Positions 24,874-31,949 of a stretch of DNA of 31,949 nucleotides are shown in pieces. Position 1 is the stretch's first letter. The number at the start of each line of letters is the position of its first letter. Location: the NCBI GenBank assembly GCA_002427105.1, contig DIPM01000038.1, forward strand, positions 41,450 to 73,398, in the 5' to 3' direction. The stretch comes from Marinilabiliaceae bacterium UBA5488 (GTDB lineage: Bacteria; Bacteroidota; Bacteroidia; Bacteroidales; Marinilabiliaceae). The translations under genes were made by a program, and so were the position numbers. Below the pieces are notes generated by a model. The model saw only the letters and a list, made by a program, of their open reading frames with translations. It was not told where the DNA came from and searched no databases.

Positions 24874-26685
24874 ATGCATTTACACACTTTCCACATTCCC
24901 GTTATGGGAATTGGTTACACCATGGATACTCCGATAAAGTTAGCACATCTGGGAATATCTTCGGCAATTTCATTAGTTGATGATATCCTCACTGAACGTA
25001 TGCGAGAGCTATACTCAAAAAAATACAAGCTCCCCTTTAGCCCAATAACAACGAAAATGGAGGACTACAGGGCTGCCAGAATCACAGCTTACCTTAACAC
25101 CGTACAGACTATAGTAAACAATAAGATTAAAGAATTTAAAGAACTTATTGCTCTCAAAAAGGAAGAGCTGCAGAATTTTATTGAACTTTTGCCTGACACT
25201 ACAGAACTTAAGCATCGCCTAAGCGCTGTTTCTGCCGGCGCTTCGCCCGGGCTTATCCTGGAAACTCTTGAAGAACACTATAAACCCGGCTCTATCGACG
25301 TTAATATAATGAGCAAACTCGATAAGGCTAATTACAAGGACGGCCAACTGCTGCCAAGCGAGTACAATGACGCTCATGCATCCTTTAGAGGCTTTGCTCA
25401 AAGTGAGCTTAACTCATCTATTGTTCTGTCGGCAGGCATGAATGCCCGCCTTTACAGCTACATAGAGCAATTCGAGGATTTCTACCCCGACAGTAATGGC
25501 TCTTTCAGAAAAAAACTAACCCTGAAAGTGTCCGACTACCGCTCGGCTATTATTCAGGGAAAGATATTTGCAAAAAAAGGATTATGGATTTCAGAGTTTC
25601 GCGTTGAATCGGGACTAAACTGTGGCGGCCATGCCTTTGCGACCCAGGGCTTTCTGATGGGACCGATTTTGGAGGAGTTTAGCAAAAACCGCGAATCCCT
25701 GCGTCAAGAGCTTTTCGAGATTTATTCCAAGGCCCTGATAGCAAAAAATAAAACCCTGCCGACAGCAGCCCCGGAAATGAGGCTTACAGCGCAGGGAGGC
25801 GTTGGCACTAACGAAGAACACACTTTCCTTACTCAAGAATACGGACTGGATAGCATTGGCTGGGGCTCACCTTTCCTGCTGGTACCTGAGGCCGTATCCA
25901 TCGACAAAGAAACTATAGACTTGCTAGCCAAAGGCGGTGAAGAAGACTATTTCCTTAGCGAGGTGTCGCCTGTTGGCGTTCGTTTCAACAACATTAAGGG
26001 CGCTTCGCGCGATGTAGAGCAACTTGAGCGCATAAAAGCCGGAAAACCGGGTGCCCCCTGCACCAGGAAGTTCATCCTGCTCAATAACGAGTTTGGTGAA
26101 AAACCTATATGCACAGCATCACGACAGTATCAGAGAGCCAAGATAGAGGAGCTTGACAACAAGAAGCTTAGTGCCGAAGAGTACAAAAAGGAGTTAAAGC
26201 AAATAACTGCAAAATCGTGCATCTGCAACGGCCTTGGAGTGGCTACTCTAAAATCACACGGTATGGATACCCGAATGGAAGGCCCCGGCGTATCAGTATG
26301 CCCCGGCCCCAACCTGGCATATTTTACAAAAGAAGCCTCTCTTCGCGAAATGCTGTCACATATTTACGGACGCGGCAATCTGATAACACATCCGAATCGC
26401 CCCAATCTCTTTATTAAGGAATTGAGCATGTATCTGGATTATATTGAAGAAGAGATAGATAGTGCGTCTGAACCTGATAGCCGCAAGCTTAAAGGCTGGG
26501 ATGACTATATGGCGAATCTGGAAAAGGGTATGGACTACTACCTCGATATGTTTGTCTTCGATAATGGCTGGACAAAGGCTACCAGAATAGCCTCTCTCAA
26601 CCTGCTTGAAGTGAACAGACAGCGACATAGGGCGATAATTGAAAGACTTCATGAATTTAAAGAGCCTGTAGCAGTACCTGCCTAA
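24874..26685 (+). CDS. Uncharacterised 603-residue protein with FMN-barrel-like motifs
   Basis: I do not recognise a named family. The N-terminus (HIPVMGIGYTMDTPIKLAHL, then GISSAISLVDD) resembles the opening strand of FMN-dependent TIM barrels such as nitronate monooxygenase or the glutamate synthase barrel. Further glycine-rich segments fit that idea: ESGLNCGGHAFATQG (246-260), RLTAQGGVGTNEEHTF (303-318) and YGLDSIGWGSPFLLVPEA (323-340). Only six cysteines occur (C250, C396, C413, C449, C451, C476), each in a short Gly/Pro/Ser/Thr-rich patch, including KSCICNG and SVCPGPN. This may indicate metal or redox function. A helical insert (about 60-130) and a helical C-terminus flank the core. No signal peptide or membrane segment is seen. 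It is monocistronic or upstream of panB, 102 bases away. Confidence 0.85.
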   Translation: MHLHTFHIPVMGIGYTMDTPIKLAHLGISSAISLVDDILTERMRELYSKKYKLPFSPITTKMEDYRAARITAYLNTVQTIVNNKIKEFKELIALKKEELQNFIELLPDTTELKHRLSAVSAGASPGLILETLEEHYKPGSIDVNIMSKLDKANYKDGQLLPSEYNDAHASFRGFAQSELNSSIVLSAGMNARLYSYIEQFEDFYPDSNGSFRKKLTLKVSDYRSAIIQGKIFAKKGLWISEFRVESGLNCGGHAFATQGFLMGPILEEFSKNRESLRQELFEIYSKALIAKNKTLPTAAPEMRLTAQGGVGTNEEHTFLTQEYGLDSIGWGSPFLLVPEAVSIDKETIDLLAKGGEEDYFLSEVSPVGVRFNNIKGASRDVEQLERIKAGKPGAPCTRKFILLNNEFGEKPICTASRQYQRAKIEELDNKKLSAEEYKKELKQITAKSCICNGLGVATLKSHGMDTRMEGPGVSVCPGPNLAYFTKEASLREMLSHIYGRGNLITHPNRPNLFIKELSMYLDYIEEEIDSASEPDSRKLKGWDDYMANLEKGMDYYLDMFVFDNGWTKATRIASLNLLEVNRQRHRAIIERLHEFKEPVAVPA

Positions 26686-26761
26686 GACTTGCAAGGCTTT
26701 TCACTGCCTGCATCACCCAAAATGGTGCAGGCAAATAAACTGCACTTTCTTTTTTTATCTC

Positions 26762-26769
26762 TATCTTTG
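26762..26769 (+). promoter_or_regulatory. -7 promoter box for panB
   Basis: A perfect TATCTTTG lies 18 bases upstream of the panB ATG at 26788 and downstream of the preceding gene's stop. It predicts a leader of about a dozen bases and supports the 26788 start over the longer open frame. The -33 element is not obvious. Confidence 0.55.
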
Positions 26770-26787
26770 CCCAATAAAACTATTATC

Positions 26788-27606
26788 ATGTCTGTAGCAA
26801 AAGAGGGTCCCAAAAAAATTACAACTCACGTCTTAAGTGAGATGAAAATGAAGGGTGAGAAGATAACTATGCTTACTTCTTACGATTACTCAATGGCCAA
26901 AATTGCCGATAGAGCAGGTCTTGATGTTATTCTGGTTGGCGACTCTGCTGCCAATGTTATGGCAGGATGGGAAACCACCCTCCCGATAACTCTGGATCAG
27001 ATGATTTATCACGCTGCCTCGGTTGTTCGTGGCGTAAACAGGGCTATGGTAATTGCTGATTTACCCTTTGGTTCCTACCAGGGCAACAGCAAAGAGGCAG
27101 TGGCATCTGCCATACGCATGATGAAAGAGTCGGGTGCTGATGGTATTAAAATTGAAGGTGGCGAGGAAATTATTGAATCAGTAAAGCGCATCCTTTCGGC
27201 AGGGATACCCGTGATGGGTCATCTGGGCTTAACACCTCAATCAATTCACAAATTCGGGACCTATACGGTTCGTGCCAAACAGGAAGCCGAGGCCAACAAA
27301 CTTATTGAAGACGCTCACCTTCTGCAAGAAGCCGGTGCCTTTGGCATTGTTCTGGAAAAAATACCGGCCCTTCTGGGTCAACGCGTATCCCGGGAGCTAA
27401 GCATACCAATAATAGGCATAGGAGCCGGCAAGTATGTTGACGGACAAGTACTGGTAATCCATGATATGCTTGGTATGACTCACGAGTTTTCTCCACGCTT
27501 TTTGCGACGTTATCACAATCTTTTTGAAGAGATGACAGGGGCAGTGCAGAATTATATAGAAGATGTGAAATCGGGAGATTTCCCCAATGAACGAGAGCAA
27601 TACTAA
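26788..27606 (+). CDS. panB: Ketopantoate hydroxymethyltransferase PanB
   Basis: PanB transfers a hydroxymethyl group from methylene-tetrahydrofolate to 2-oxoisovalerate, giving ketopantoate, the first committed step toward pantothenate and coenzyme A. From the ATG at 26788 it has 272 residues, the normal size; the open frame extends 33 codons upstream through the promoter and is not used. Metal and substrate residues are in place: D52 in LVGDSAANVMAG, D91 in IADLPFGSYQ, E123 in IKIEGGEE, and the catalytic glutamate E190 in VLEKIP. MGHLGLTPQS and PIIGIGAG are also typical. panC and panD are not nearby. The RluA-type gene follows 33 bases later on the same strand, probably co-transcribed. Confidence 0.97.
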   Translation: MSVAKEGPKKITTHVLSEMKMKGEKITMLTSYDYSMAKIADRAGLDVILVGDSAANVMAGWETTLPITLDQMIYHAASVVRGVNRAMVIADLPFGSYQGNSKEAVASAIRMMKESGADGIKIEGGEEIIESVKRILSAGIPVMGHLGLTPQSIHKFGTYTVRAKQEAEANKLIEDAHLLQEAGAFGIVLEKIPALLGQRVSRELSIPIIGIGAGKYVDGQVLVIHDMLGMTHEFSPRFLRRYHNLFEEMTGAVQNYIEDVKSGDFPNEREQY

Positions 27607-27639
27607 TTGACCTCTCACACAAACAATGCAATTACAGGA

Positions 27640-28326
27640 ATGAATTTAGAAATTCTTTACGAAGACAATCATCTGATTGCCGTGAATAAAAGCGGACACG
27701 ACCTTGTTCAAGGCGACTCATCGGGCGATGAGCCTTTGTCGGACAAGGTAAAAGAGTATATCAAACAAAAATATAACAAGCCCGGTGATGTCTATCTGGG
27801 CATTGCTCACAGGCTGGACAGGCCGGTAACGGGTATCGTGCTTTTTGCACGAACAACAAAGGCTTTGACGCGACTCAACAAGATGTTCCAGGATAGAGAG
27901 GTGAAGAAAACATACTGGGCCATAGTTCAGGAACTGCCCGAAGAGGACGAGGCAACGCTTCGCCACTTTATGCTCAAAGACAGCGAGAAAAATAAGTCGT
28001 ATGCCTTTCCAAAAATGCGAAAGGGAGCCAAAGAGGCTGTTTTAAGCTACAAGATGATTTCCAGCTCTTCGCGCTATCATTTGCTGGAAATAGACTTGCA
28101 AACCGGGCGTCATCATCAGATACGCGCTCAACTTGCCAAAATAGGCTGTCCGATACGCGGCGACCTCAAATATGGATCGCCGCGCTCAAACCCCGACGGT
28201 GGCATTTCGCTCCATGCCCGCAGCTTGCAATTTATTCATCCTGTCAAACAGGAATCTGTGCGGATAATCGCCCCTGTACCTGGTGAGGACAACTTATGGC
28301 GCGAATTTGCCAACATCATTAGCTAA
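27640..28326 (+). CDS. RluA-family RNA pseudouridine synthase
   Basis: RluA-family enzymes isomerise specific uridines in rRNA or tRNA to pseudouridine. The protein has 228 residues from the ATG at 27640 (MNLEILYEDNHLIAVNKSGH); a TTG 11 codons earlier is unlikely. The catalytic aspartate is D60 in AHRLDRPVTGIVLF; the typical threonine-serine is Val-Thr here. KKTYWAIVQ and LQTGRHHQIRAQLA further along are also family signatures. There is no N-terminal S4 domain, consistent with the short RluA/TruC-like branch. It follows panB in the same direction and converges with the TonB receptor gene, whose stop is three bases away. The target uridine cannot be predicted. Confidence 0.95.
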   Translation: MNLEILYEDNHLIAVNKSGHDLVQGDSSGDEPLSDKVKEYIKQKYNKPGDVYLGIAHRLDRPVTGIVLFARTTKALTRLNKMFQDREVKKTYWAIVQELPEEDEATLRHFMLKDSEKNKSYAFPKMRKGAKEAVLSYKMISSSSRYHLLEIDLQTGRHHQIRAQLAKIGCPIRGDLKYGSPRSNPDGGISLHARSLQFIHPVKQESVRIIAPVPGEDNLWREFANIIS

Positions 28327-28329
28327 TAT

Positions 28330-30783
28330 TTAGAATCTTATCAGGACTTGTCCCATAAAATGTATGCCTGCCTGCGGGAAATATCCGTCAAACACATCTC
28401 TCTGCCCATCGTATATATAGCTATAGACCCATGCATTCGAAAGGTAATCCTTATCAAATAGATTGTTGACCTGAGCACCCAGCTCTATCGATGGCTTTTT
28501 GTTGCTCTTTGCATTAATTATGTAACGCACAAGCAGGTCGCTTACCCAATAGCTATCCAAGCGGCGCTCTGTGCTTGAACTGTTGTCAATATACTGGCTG
28601 CCAACATGGCGGGTATTTAACATGGCAGTAAGATTATCGCTAAGCTCGGTTTCTATGCGGCCGGCAAATGTAACATTGGGTGAAAAAGCAATATCGCTGC
28701 TTCCAAGATTGAACATCTCTTGTTCACCGGTATCCCAGTTATCCACATACTCTGTGAAGTTCTTTATTTTGTTTGCCGAAAGCACAACATTTGCTGAAGC
28801 TGCCAGACGAGGCAGAATACTTATCCTGCCGGCAAGCTCAAGACCTGCCCTGTAACTTTCAGGCACATTATTCATGATATAAGCTCCTACATTATTGATC
28901 TTGCCTGTCAAAACCAGTTGATCCTTATAATCCATATAGAAACCGTTTAACTGCAGTCCCCACTTTTCTTCTAACCAGTCCAGGCCTAACTCATAGTCGA
29001 TCAAGCGTTCAGGCTGAGGGGCGAGCTGCTCATCGGCGTCTCTGAAGTCGCTGCGAGAGGGCTCCCTGTTAGCCACTGCCACTGATGCAAAGGCGCGCTT
29101 GCCGGGACTTAACTCCCAGTTAAGGCCAAACTTGGGATTGAAAAAATCGAAAGTGCTTGAACGGGTCAAATCCCGCTGGTCGTCATGTAAGCCTTTTATA
29201 TCATACTTCACATGCCTGCCCTGCAAGTCAGCATACAAGCTTAGACCGCCCAAAAGACTATAAGTTGTCTTGGCAAAGTAGTTGAGCTCGTCCTTTACTC
29301 CATCGTTATTATACCATCTGAAATTTGGAGATATTCCGACATTAAGCGAAGTCCATATCACATCCCCAAAGTGATTGCCCTCATAGCGGTTCAATCCGCC
29401 GCCGACCACCAAATGCAGCTTGCCGTATTGATAAACTCCGGAAACAGTAGCACCATAAAAATGGTTATCCAGCCATTTGCGGGCAATAAGATCTGTCCTG
29501 TTGTGCGCTTTCCCGTCAATTATCACTTCAGCCGGAAGCGGTAAATTATATTTCGAAAATTTCTCGTCATATTTAAACGACTCGTAGTACCCCCGGCCGC
29601 GCGTATAATGAAAAGCGGCATTTAGAAGTACCGAGTGAGAAGGCCTGTGCGAGAAGTGCAGTTGGTAATGGTCTTGCTGATAATTATCAGTCTGGTTATC
29701 ATAAAGGTAACGATTGAAGGTTCTGGCACCGGAACTCAGCAGGTTGGCCGCTTCTTCATCCGACCAGCCGTCCATAACTATTAATTTCTGCATTCCTTCG
29801 CTATCATTTTCAAGTTTAACTTTTGGAACCCCGTTCCAGGCCTGATAGCTGCGCTCCTTCCCGGAAAAGGTCACAAAGCGCACAGAAGTATTGTCTCCGT
29901 AATATCCCCCTGAAAGATAGAAGGACTTCAGGTCTGAGAATCCCCTATCTATAAAGCCATCACTTGTGATATTCGACAGCCTGAGATCAAAGGCAAACTT
30001 GTCTCCCGGAACTATTGTGCTAAGCTGAACTGTGTTGCGCCAGGTATTGAATGAGCCGTAGGCATTATCTACAACAACCTGATTGCCCGAGAGGCCGTTA
30101 AGCGTACTAATATTAATAGAACCCCCGAAAGAAGCCGCACCATTAGTTGAAGTCCCCACTCCCCTCTGAACTTGTATTTGATTTACCGAAGAAGTTAAAT
30201 CCGGCATATTTACCCAGAAAACATTCTGAGACTCAGAATCATTTAAGGGAATTCCGTTAAGCGTGACATTAATCCGGGTGATATCGGATCCTCTAAGGCG
30301 CATGGAGGTATAACCCACTCCTGCTCCGGCATCTGAGCTGACCACCAAACCCGGAGTCATATTTATCAAATAGGGCAAATCTTGCCCAAAATTACGCTGC
30401 TTAAGCTCTTCGGCCGACAATTCGCTATATGCAACTGGATCGGTCTTTTTGGCACGAAGGGCCGAAACTGTAACCTCACTGGTCATCATGCTTTTGGGAC
30501 TAAGGACAATAGAGATTTGGCTCTCAGCTTCAACTAAAATCTCCTCTCTGTAGGTTTCATACCCCAGAAAGCTCACAGACAGTCGCTGCATTCCGCCCTT
30601 AATATCTTCTATTACAAAACTCCCGTCTATGCCTGTTACAGCATGTTTGGACGACAGGCGAACCACTGCGCCCACCAATTCTTCATTCTGTTCATTCAAT
30701 ACAGTTCCACGCAGGCTGTATTGAGCCATTAAGCCGTATGATGTCATCAACATCATAAGCCCTACGATAAAAAATTTCTTCAT
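28330..30783 (-). CDS. TonB-dependent outer-membrane receptor, probable thiamine/precursor transporter
   Basis: An 817-residue outer-membrane receptor. A signal peptide (MKKFFIVGLMMLMTSYGLMA, about 1-20) is followed by a carboxypeptidase-regulatory-like domain (22-97), a possible TonB box (SEVTVSA, 102-108), a plug domain (about 115-230, with LRGSDITRINVTLNGIPLND) and a 22-strand-type barrel ending in a terminal phenylalanine. Sequence alone does not tell the substrate. Two TPP riboswitches lie directly upstream on the same strand, and thiamine-regulated outer-membrane receptors are known from comparative work on Bacteroidetes, so thiamine or a thiamine moiety is the likely cargo. No other thiamine gene is in the window. 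The ATG at 30783 lies 54 bases from the nearer aptamer. Confidence 0.93.
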   Translation of the reverse strand: MKKFFIVGLMMLMTSYGLMAQYSLRGTVLNEQNEELVGAVVRLSSKHAVTGIDGSFVIEDIKGGMQRLSVSFLGYETYREEILVEAESQISIVLSPKSMMTSEVTVSALRAKKTDPVAYSELSAEELKQRNFGQDLPYLINMTPGLVVSSDAGAGVGYTSMRLRGSDITRINVTLNGIPLNDSESQNVFWVNMPDLTSSVNQIQVQRGVGTSTNGAASFGGSINISTLNGLSGNQVVVDNAYGSFNTWRNTVQLSTIVPGDKFAFDLRLSNITSDGFIDRGFSDLKSFYLSGGYYGDNTSVRFVTFSGKERSYQAWNGVPKVKLENDSEGMQKLIVMDGWSDEEAANLLSSGARTFNRYLYDNQTDNYQQDHYQLHFSHRPSHSVLLNAAFHYTRGRGYYESFKYDEKFSKYNLPLPAEVIIDGKAHNRTDLIARKWLDNHFYGATVSGVYQYGKLHLVVGGGLNRYEGNHFGDVIWTSLNVGISPNFRWYNNDGVKDELNYFAKTTYSLLGGLSLYADLQGRHVKYDIKGLHDDQRDLTRSSTFDFFNPKFGLNWELSPGKRAFASVAVANREPSRSDFRDADEQLAPQPERLIDYELGLDWLEEKWGLQLNGFYMDYKDQLVLTGKINNVGAYIMNNVPESYRAGLELAGRISILPRLAASANVVLSANKIKNFTEYVDNWDTGEQEMFNLGSSDIAFSPNVTFAGRIETELSDNLTAMLNTRHVGSQYIDNSSSTERRLDSYWVSDLLVRYIINAKSNKKPSIELGAQVNNLFDKDYLSNAWVYSYIYDGQRDVFDGYFPQAGIHFMGQVLIRF

Positions 30784-30837
30784 TTTTTTTGCAGTTAATA
30801 ATTAAACAAAACCGCAATGAGGAAAACAAGGAGATTA

Positions 30838-30912
30838 ACAACCTTCCCTTGTCGGCATTACCCGACCAGGTTCAGAGGGTATGATCTCAGCCCGCTTGGG
30901 GCACCCCATTGT
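30838..30912 (-). promoter_or_regulatory. TPP riboswitch aptamer, gene-proximal copy
   Basis: The minus strand holds the conserved THI-box blocks in order: GGGGTGCCC, GGCTGAGATCATACCC, CTGAACCTGGTCGGGTAATG and CCGACAAGGGAA. P1 can form between ACAA at the 5' end and TTGT at the 3' end. It lies 54 bases upstream of the receptor ATG. I see no clear terminator after it; a weak hairpin (GCGGTT with AACTGC) abuts the start codon, so control may be at translation. Confidence 0.95.
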
Positions 30913-30914
30913 AT

Positions 30915-30950
30915 AAAAACAAACTATCTCTGAGGAAAAACCACTCAGAG
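30915..30950 (-). terminator. Terminator-like hairpin between the two TPP aptamers
   Basis: On the minus strand CTCTGAG (30944-30950) and CTCAGAG (30928-30934) form a perfect 7-bp stem with a 9-base loop, followed by ATAGTTTGTTTTT. It lies 46 bases after the distal aptamer and just before the proximal one, so it is a plausible expression platform for the distal riboswitch. The stem is not very GC-rich, so strength is uncertain. Confidence 0.6.
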
Positions 30951-30996
30951 CTTATAAACGACAAAAAAGAGCGAAAACAGACGGGATGAGATTCTT

Positions 30997-31071
30997 CAAT
31001 TTCCCTTGAACAGCATTACCTGTCCAGGTTCAAAGGGTATTATCTCAGCCCGCCACGGGCACCCCCAATTG
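30997..31071 (-). promoter_or_regulatory. TPP riboswitch aptamer, promoter-proximal copy
   Basis: A second complete THI box on the same strand: GGGGGTGCCCG, GGGCTGAGATAATACCC, TTTGAACCTGGACAGGTAAT and GCTGTTCAAGGGAA. P1 pairs CAATT with AATTG. The core CTGAGAT and the ACCTGG/TAATGC blocks are kept, while loops and P3 differ from the other copy, so this is not a recent duplication. Confidence 0.95.
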
Positions 31072-31077
31072 TCGCGA

Positions 31078-31109
31078 CAAAGATATAATTCCTGAAGCAA
31101 TATCGCAAA
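31078..31109 (-). promoter_or_regulatory. Promoter of the riboswitch-controlled receptor gene
   Basis: The minus strand shows TTTG (31106-31109), exactly 20 bases, then TATCTTTG (31078-31085), a full match to the Bacteroidetes primary-sigma promoter. Initiation about seven bases downstream (near 31071) coincides with the 5' edge of the distal TPP aptamer. Confidence 0.8.
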
Positions 31110-31185
31110 CCCAAGCGAAAAAGGAGATAAATTTAAAGCGACAAATTACAAATAGCTAATAATTAATTAAATAATATCAGTCACC

Positions 31186-31524
31186 CTCTTGATAATTTAC
31201 TATACTTATAAACATTTTGACCGATTTTCCTTGCATATAATGCCCGATGGCTATGTTCGAATACGTCGATTCGGTATTTATCATCACTCGACAAAGCTTC
31301 ATCTGGATTTACATTTTGTACTTGACAAGAAGCCTGACATTGAACAATTGAGAGGTGGCCAAAAGCGAGAAACGGGCACAGAGCACATTTTTAGATTGAC
31401 AGGGTTTGATGTTACCAAATGTCACCATTGCAAACAGGGGTGTTTGATTGTTATTAGAACCCTGCCCAGGATTCGGTCACCCGCAGCGCATCTGTCTTCT
31501 ATGCTTTTTGCAAAGCTGCAATAA
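31186..31524 (+). pseudogene. IS91-family transposase remnant (C-terminal part)
   Basis: An open frame of about 111 codons resembles the C-terminal third of IS91/IS801-type (Y2) transposases. FSLHIMPDGYVRIRRFGIYH matches the family's LHxLPxGFVRIRxFG segment, and LTGFDVTKCHHCKQGCL followed by IRTLPRIRSPAAHL matches the zinc-finger-like tail. The catalytic HUH and tyrosine regions are absent and a stop codon lies just upstream (31168-31170), so it is a dead fragment rather than a gene. It marks an old insertion between the receptor's promoter and the window end. Confidence 0.6.
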
Positions 31525-31779
31525 CCATTAAAAACAACCCCTTAGGAGCTTCATACACATGAGGTTGGACATCGTATTGCCTTAACGGAGTATTTTAGGC
31601 CGGCAAAGAGAAAACTTTTAACTCTTGAGCCACTAAGAACTCGCATTTCTTAAGCAGAAAAGATAGAAAACGCCACCATGGAAGTATAGCTGCTCTTACC
31701 AAAAACATGCTTAACCGACTTAATGTCCATAGTAAAAGAATAGAAGATGACGGGATATAGTTCAAGCGGGGTTAGGGTT

Positions 31780-31820
31780 GCTGAGTGCTTCGGCAAGCTC
31801 AGCATATCACTTGTCGAAGC
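31780..31820. repeat. Palindromic repeat with two alternative hairpins
   Basis: GCTGAG (31780-31785) pairs with CTCAGC (31798-31803). Alternatively GCTTCGGCAAG (31787-31797) pairs with CTTGTCGAAGC (31810-31820) with one G-T mismatch. The two folds exclude each other. The TTCGRCAAGCTCAGC-type core resembles short dispersed repeats common in Bacteroidetes intergenic regions. Only one copy lies in this window, so dispersal is inferred. Confidence 0.5.
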
Positions 31821-31857
31821 ATCGCTGGGTCTTGCAGACCGCTCAGAGTCCTATTTA

Positions 31858-31873
31858 GGGTCTGCTTAAAAAC
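31858..31873 (+). mobile_element. Possible terminal inverted repeat of an insertion sequence
   Basis: GGGTCTGCTTAAAAAC resembles the outer ends of some DDE-transposase insertion sequences, and lies after an old insertion remnant. The window ends 76 bases later before any transposase gene could be recognised, and no second end is visible, so this is only a suggestion. Confidence 0.2.
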
Positions 31874-31949
31874 TGTTTATCATCTATTAATCAGGCAAAT
31901 ACAGTTATACAAGAACGCTTTACTGCAAGGATTATGAGAACATCCCGCA

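Larger units (their letters stand above)
31525..31949. other. Gene-free right end of the window
   Basis: About 425 bases after the transposase remnant with no convincing coding region on either strand. It contains the palindromic repeat near 31780-31820 and a possible insertion-sequence edge near 31858. No tRNA or riboswitch was seen. Confidence 0.5.

Noticed and set aside
31078..31949. CRISPR array or tRNA in the right-end intergenic sequence
   Set aside because: No regularly spaced direct repeats and no cloverleaf-compatible segment with a CCA end or conserved T-arm were seen.

Overview
The window looks like a chromosomal segment from a member of the Bacteroidota, probably near the Bacteroidales/Marinilabiliales. 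The evidence is: a very large secreted protease with a C-terminal type IX secretion sorting domain; a TonB-dependent receptor with an N-terminal carboxypeptidase-regulatory-like domain; a family-typical START-like small protein; a bifunctional RibBA; and several copies of the Bacteroidetes promoter signature (TTTG, about 20 nt, then TAnnTTTG). Shine-Dalgarno sequences are mostly absent, so starts were chosen from ATG position, domain boundaries and promoter placement. No tRNA, rRNA or CRISPR array was seen.

Left part (1-6450, minus strand): a four-gene operon jetA-jetB-jetC-jetD encoding a Wadjet anti-plasmid complex (kleisin, KITE subunit, SMC-type ATPase, Toprim nuclease). The genes overlap or nearly abut, and a clear TATATTTG box precedes jetA. 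This block is visibly more AT-rich than the rest, which suggests horizontal acquisition. The jetD frame is broken near its end: a coherent 47-codon tail continues in another frame beyond a four-base homopolymer.

Middle (6750-24480): a housekeeping stretch. A class-III-like PPK2 kinase faces dnaK across a shared bidirectional terminator. On the minus strand follow a dihydroorotate dehydrogenase-like flavoprotein, ribBA, an LptF/G permease, a START-like protein with its own terminator, a CvfB-like S1 protein, and a membrane-anchored LytTR regulator. The LytTR gene is divergent from an alpha/beta-hydrolase-fold protein. Then come a 1459-residue M6 metalloprotease and mutS2, probably co-oriented in one unit.

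Right part (24480-31949): a 603-residue uncharacterised protein with FMN-barrel-like motifs and six cysteines, then panB and an RluA-type pseudouridine synthase, which converge on a TonB-dependent receptor gene. That receptor is preceded by two complete TPP riboswitch aptamers in tandem. They are separated by a terminator-like hairpin and driven by a consensus promoter that starts transcription at the edge of the first aptamer. This makes the receptor a likely outer-membrane thiamine (or thiamine precursor) transporter under two-stage control. The right end is gene-poor: a 3' remnant of an IS91-type transposase, a dispersed-type palindromic repeat, and what may be the edge of another insertion sequence.

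The strongest points for a second look are the tandem TPP riboswitch arrangement, the Wadjet operon with its broken jetD, and the uncharacterised 603-residue protein.
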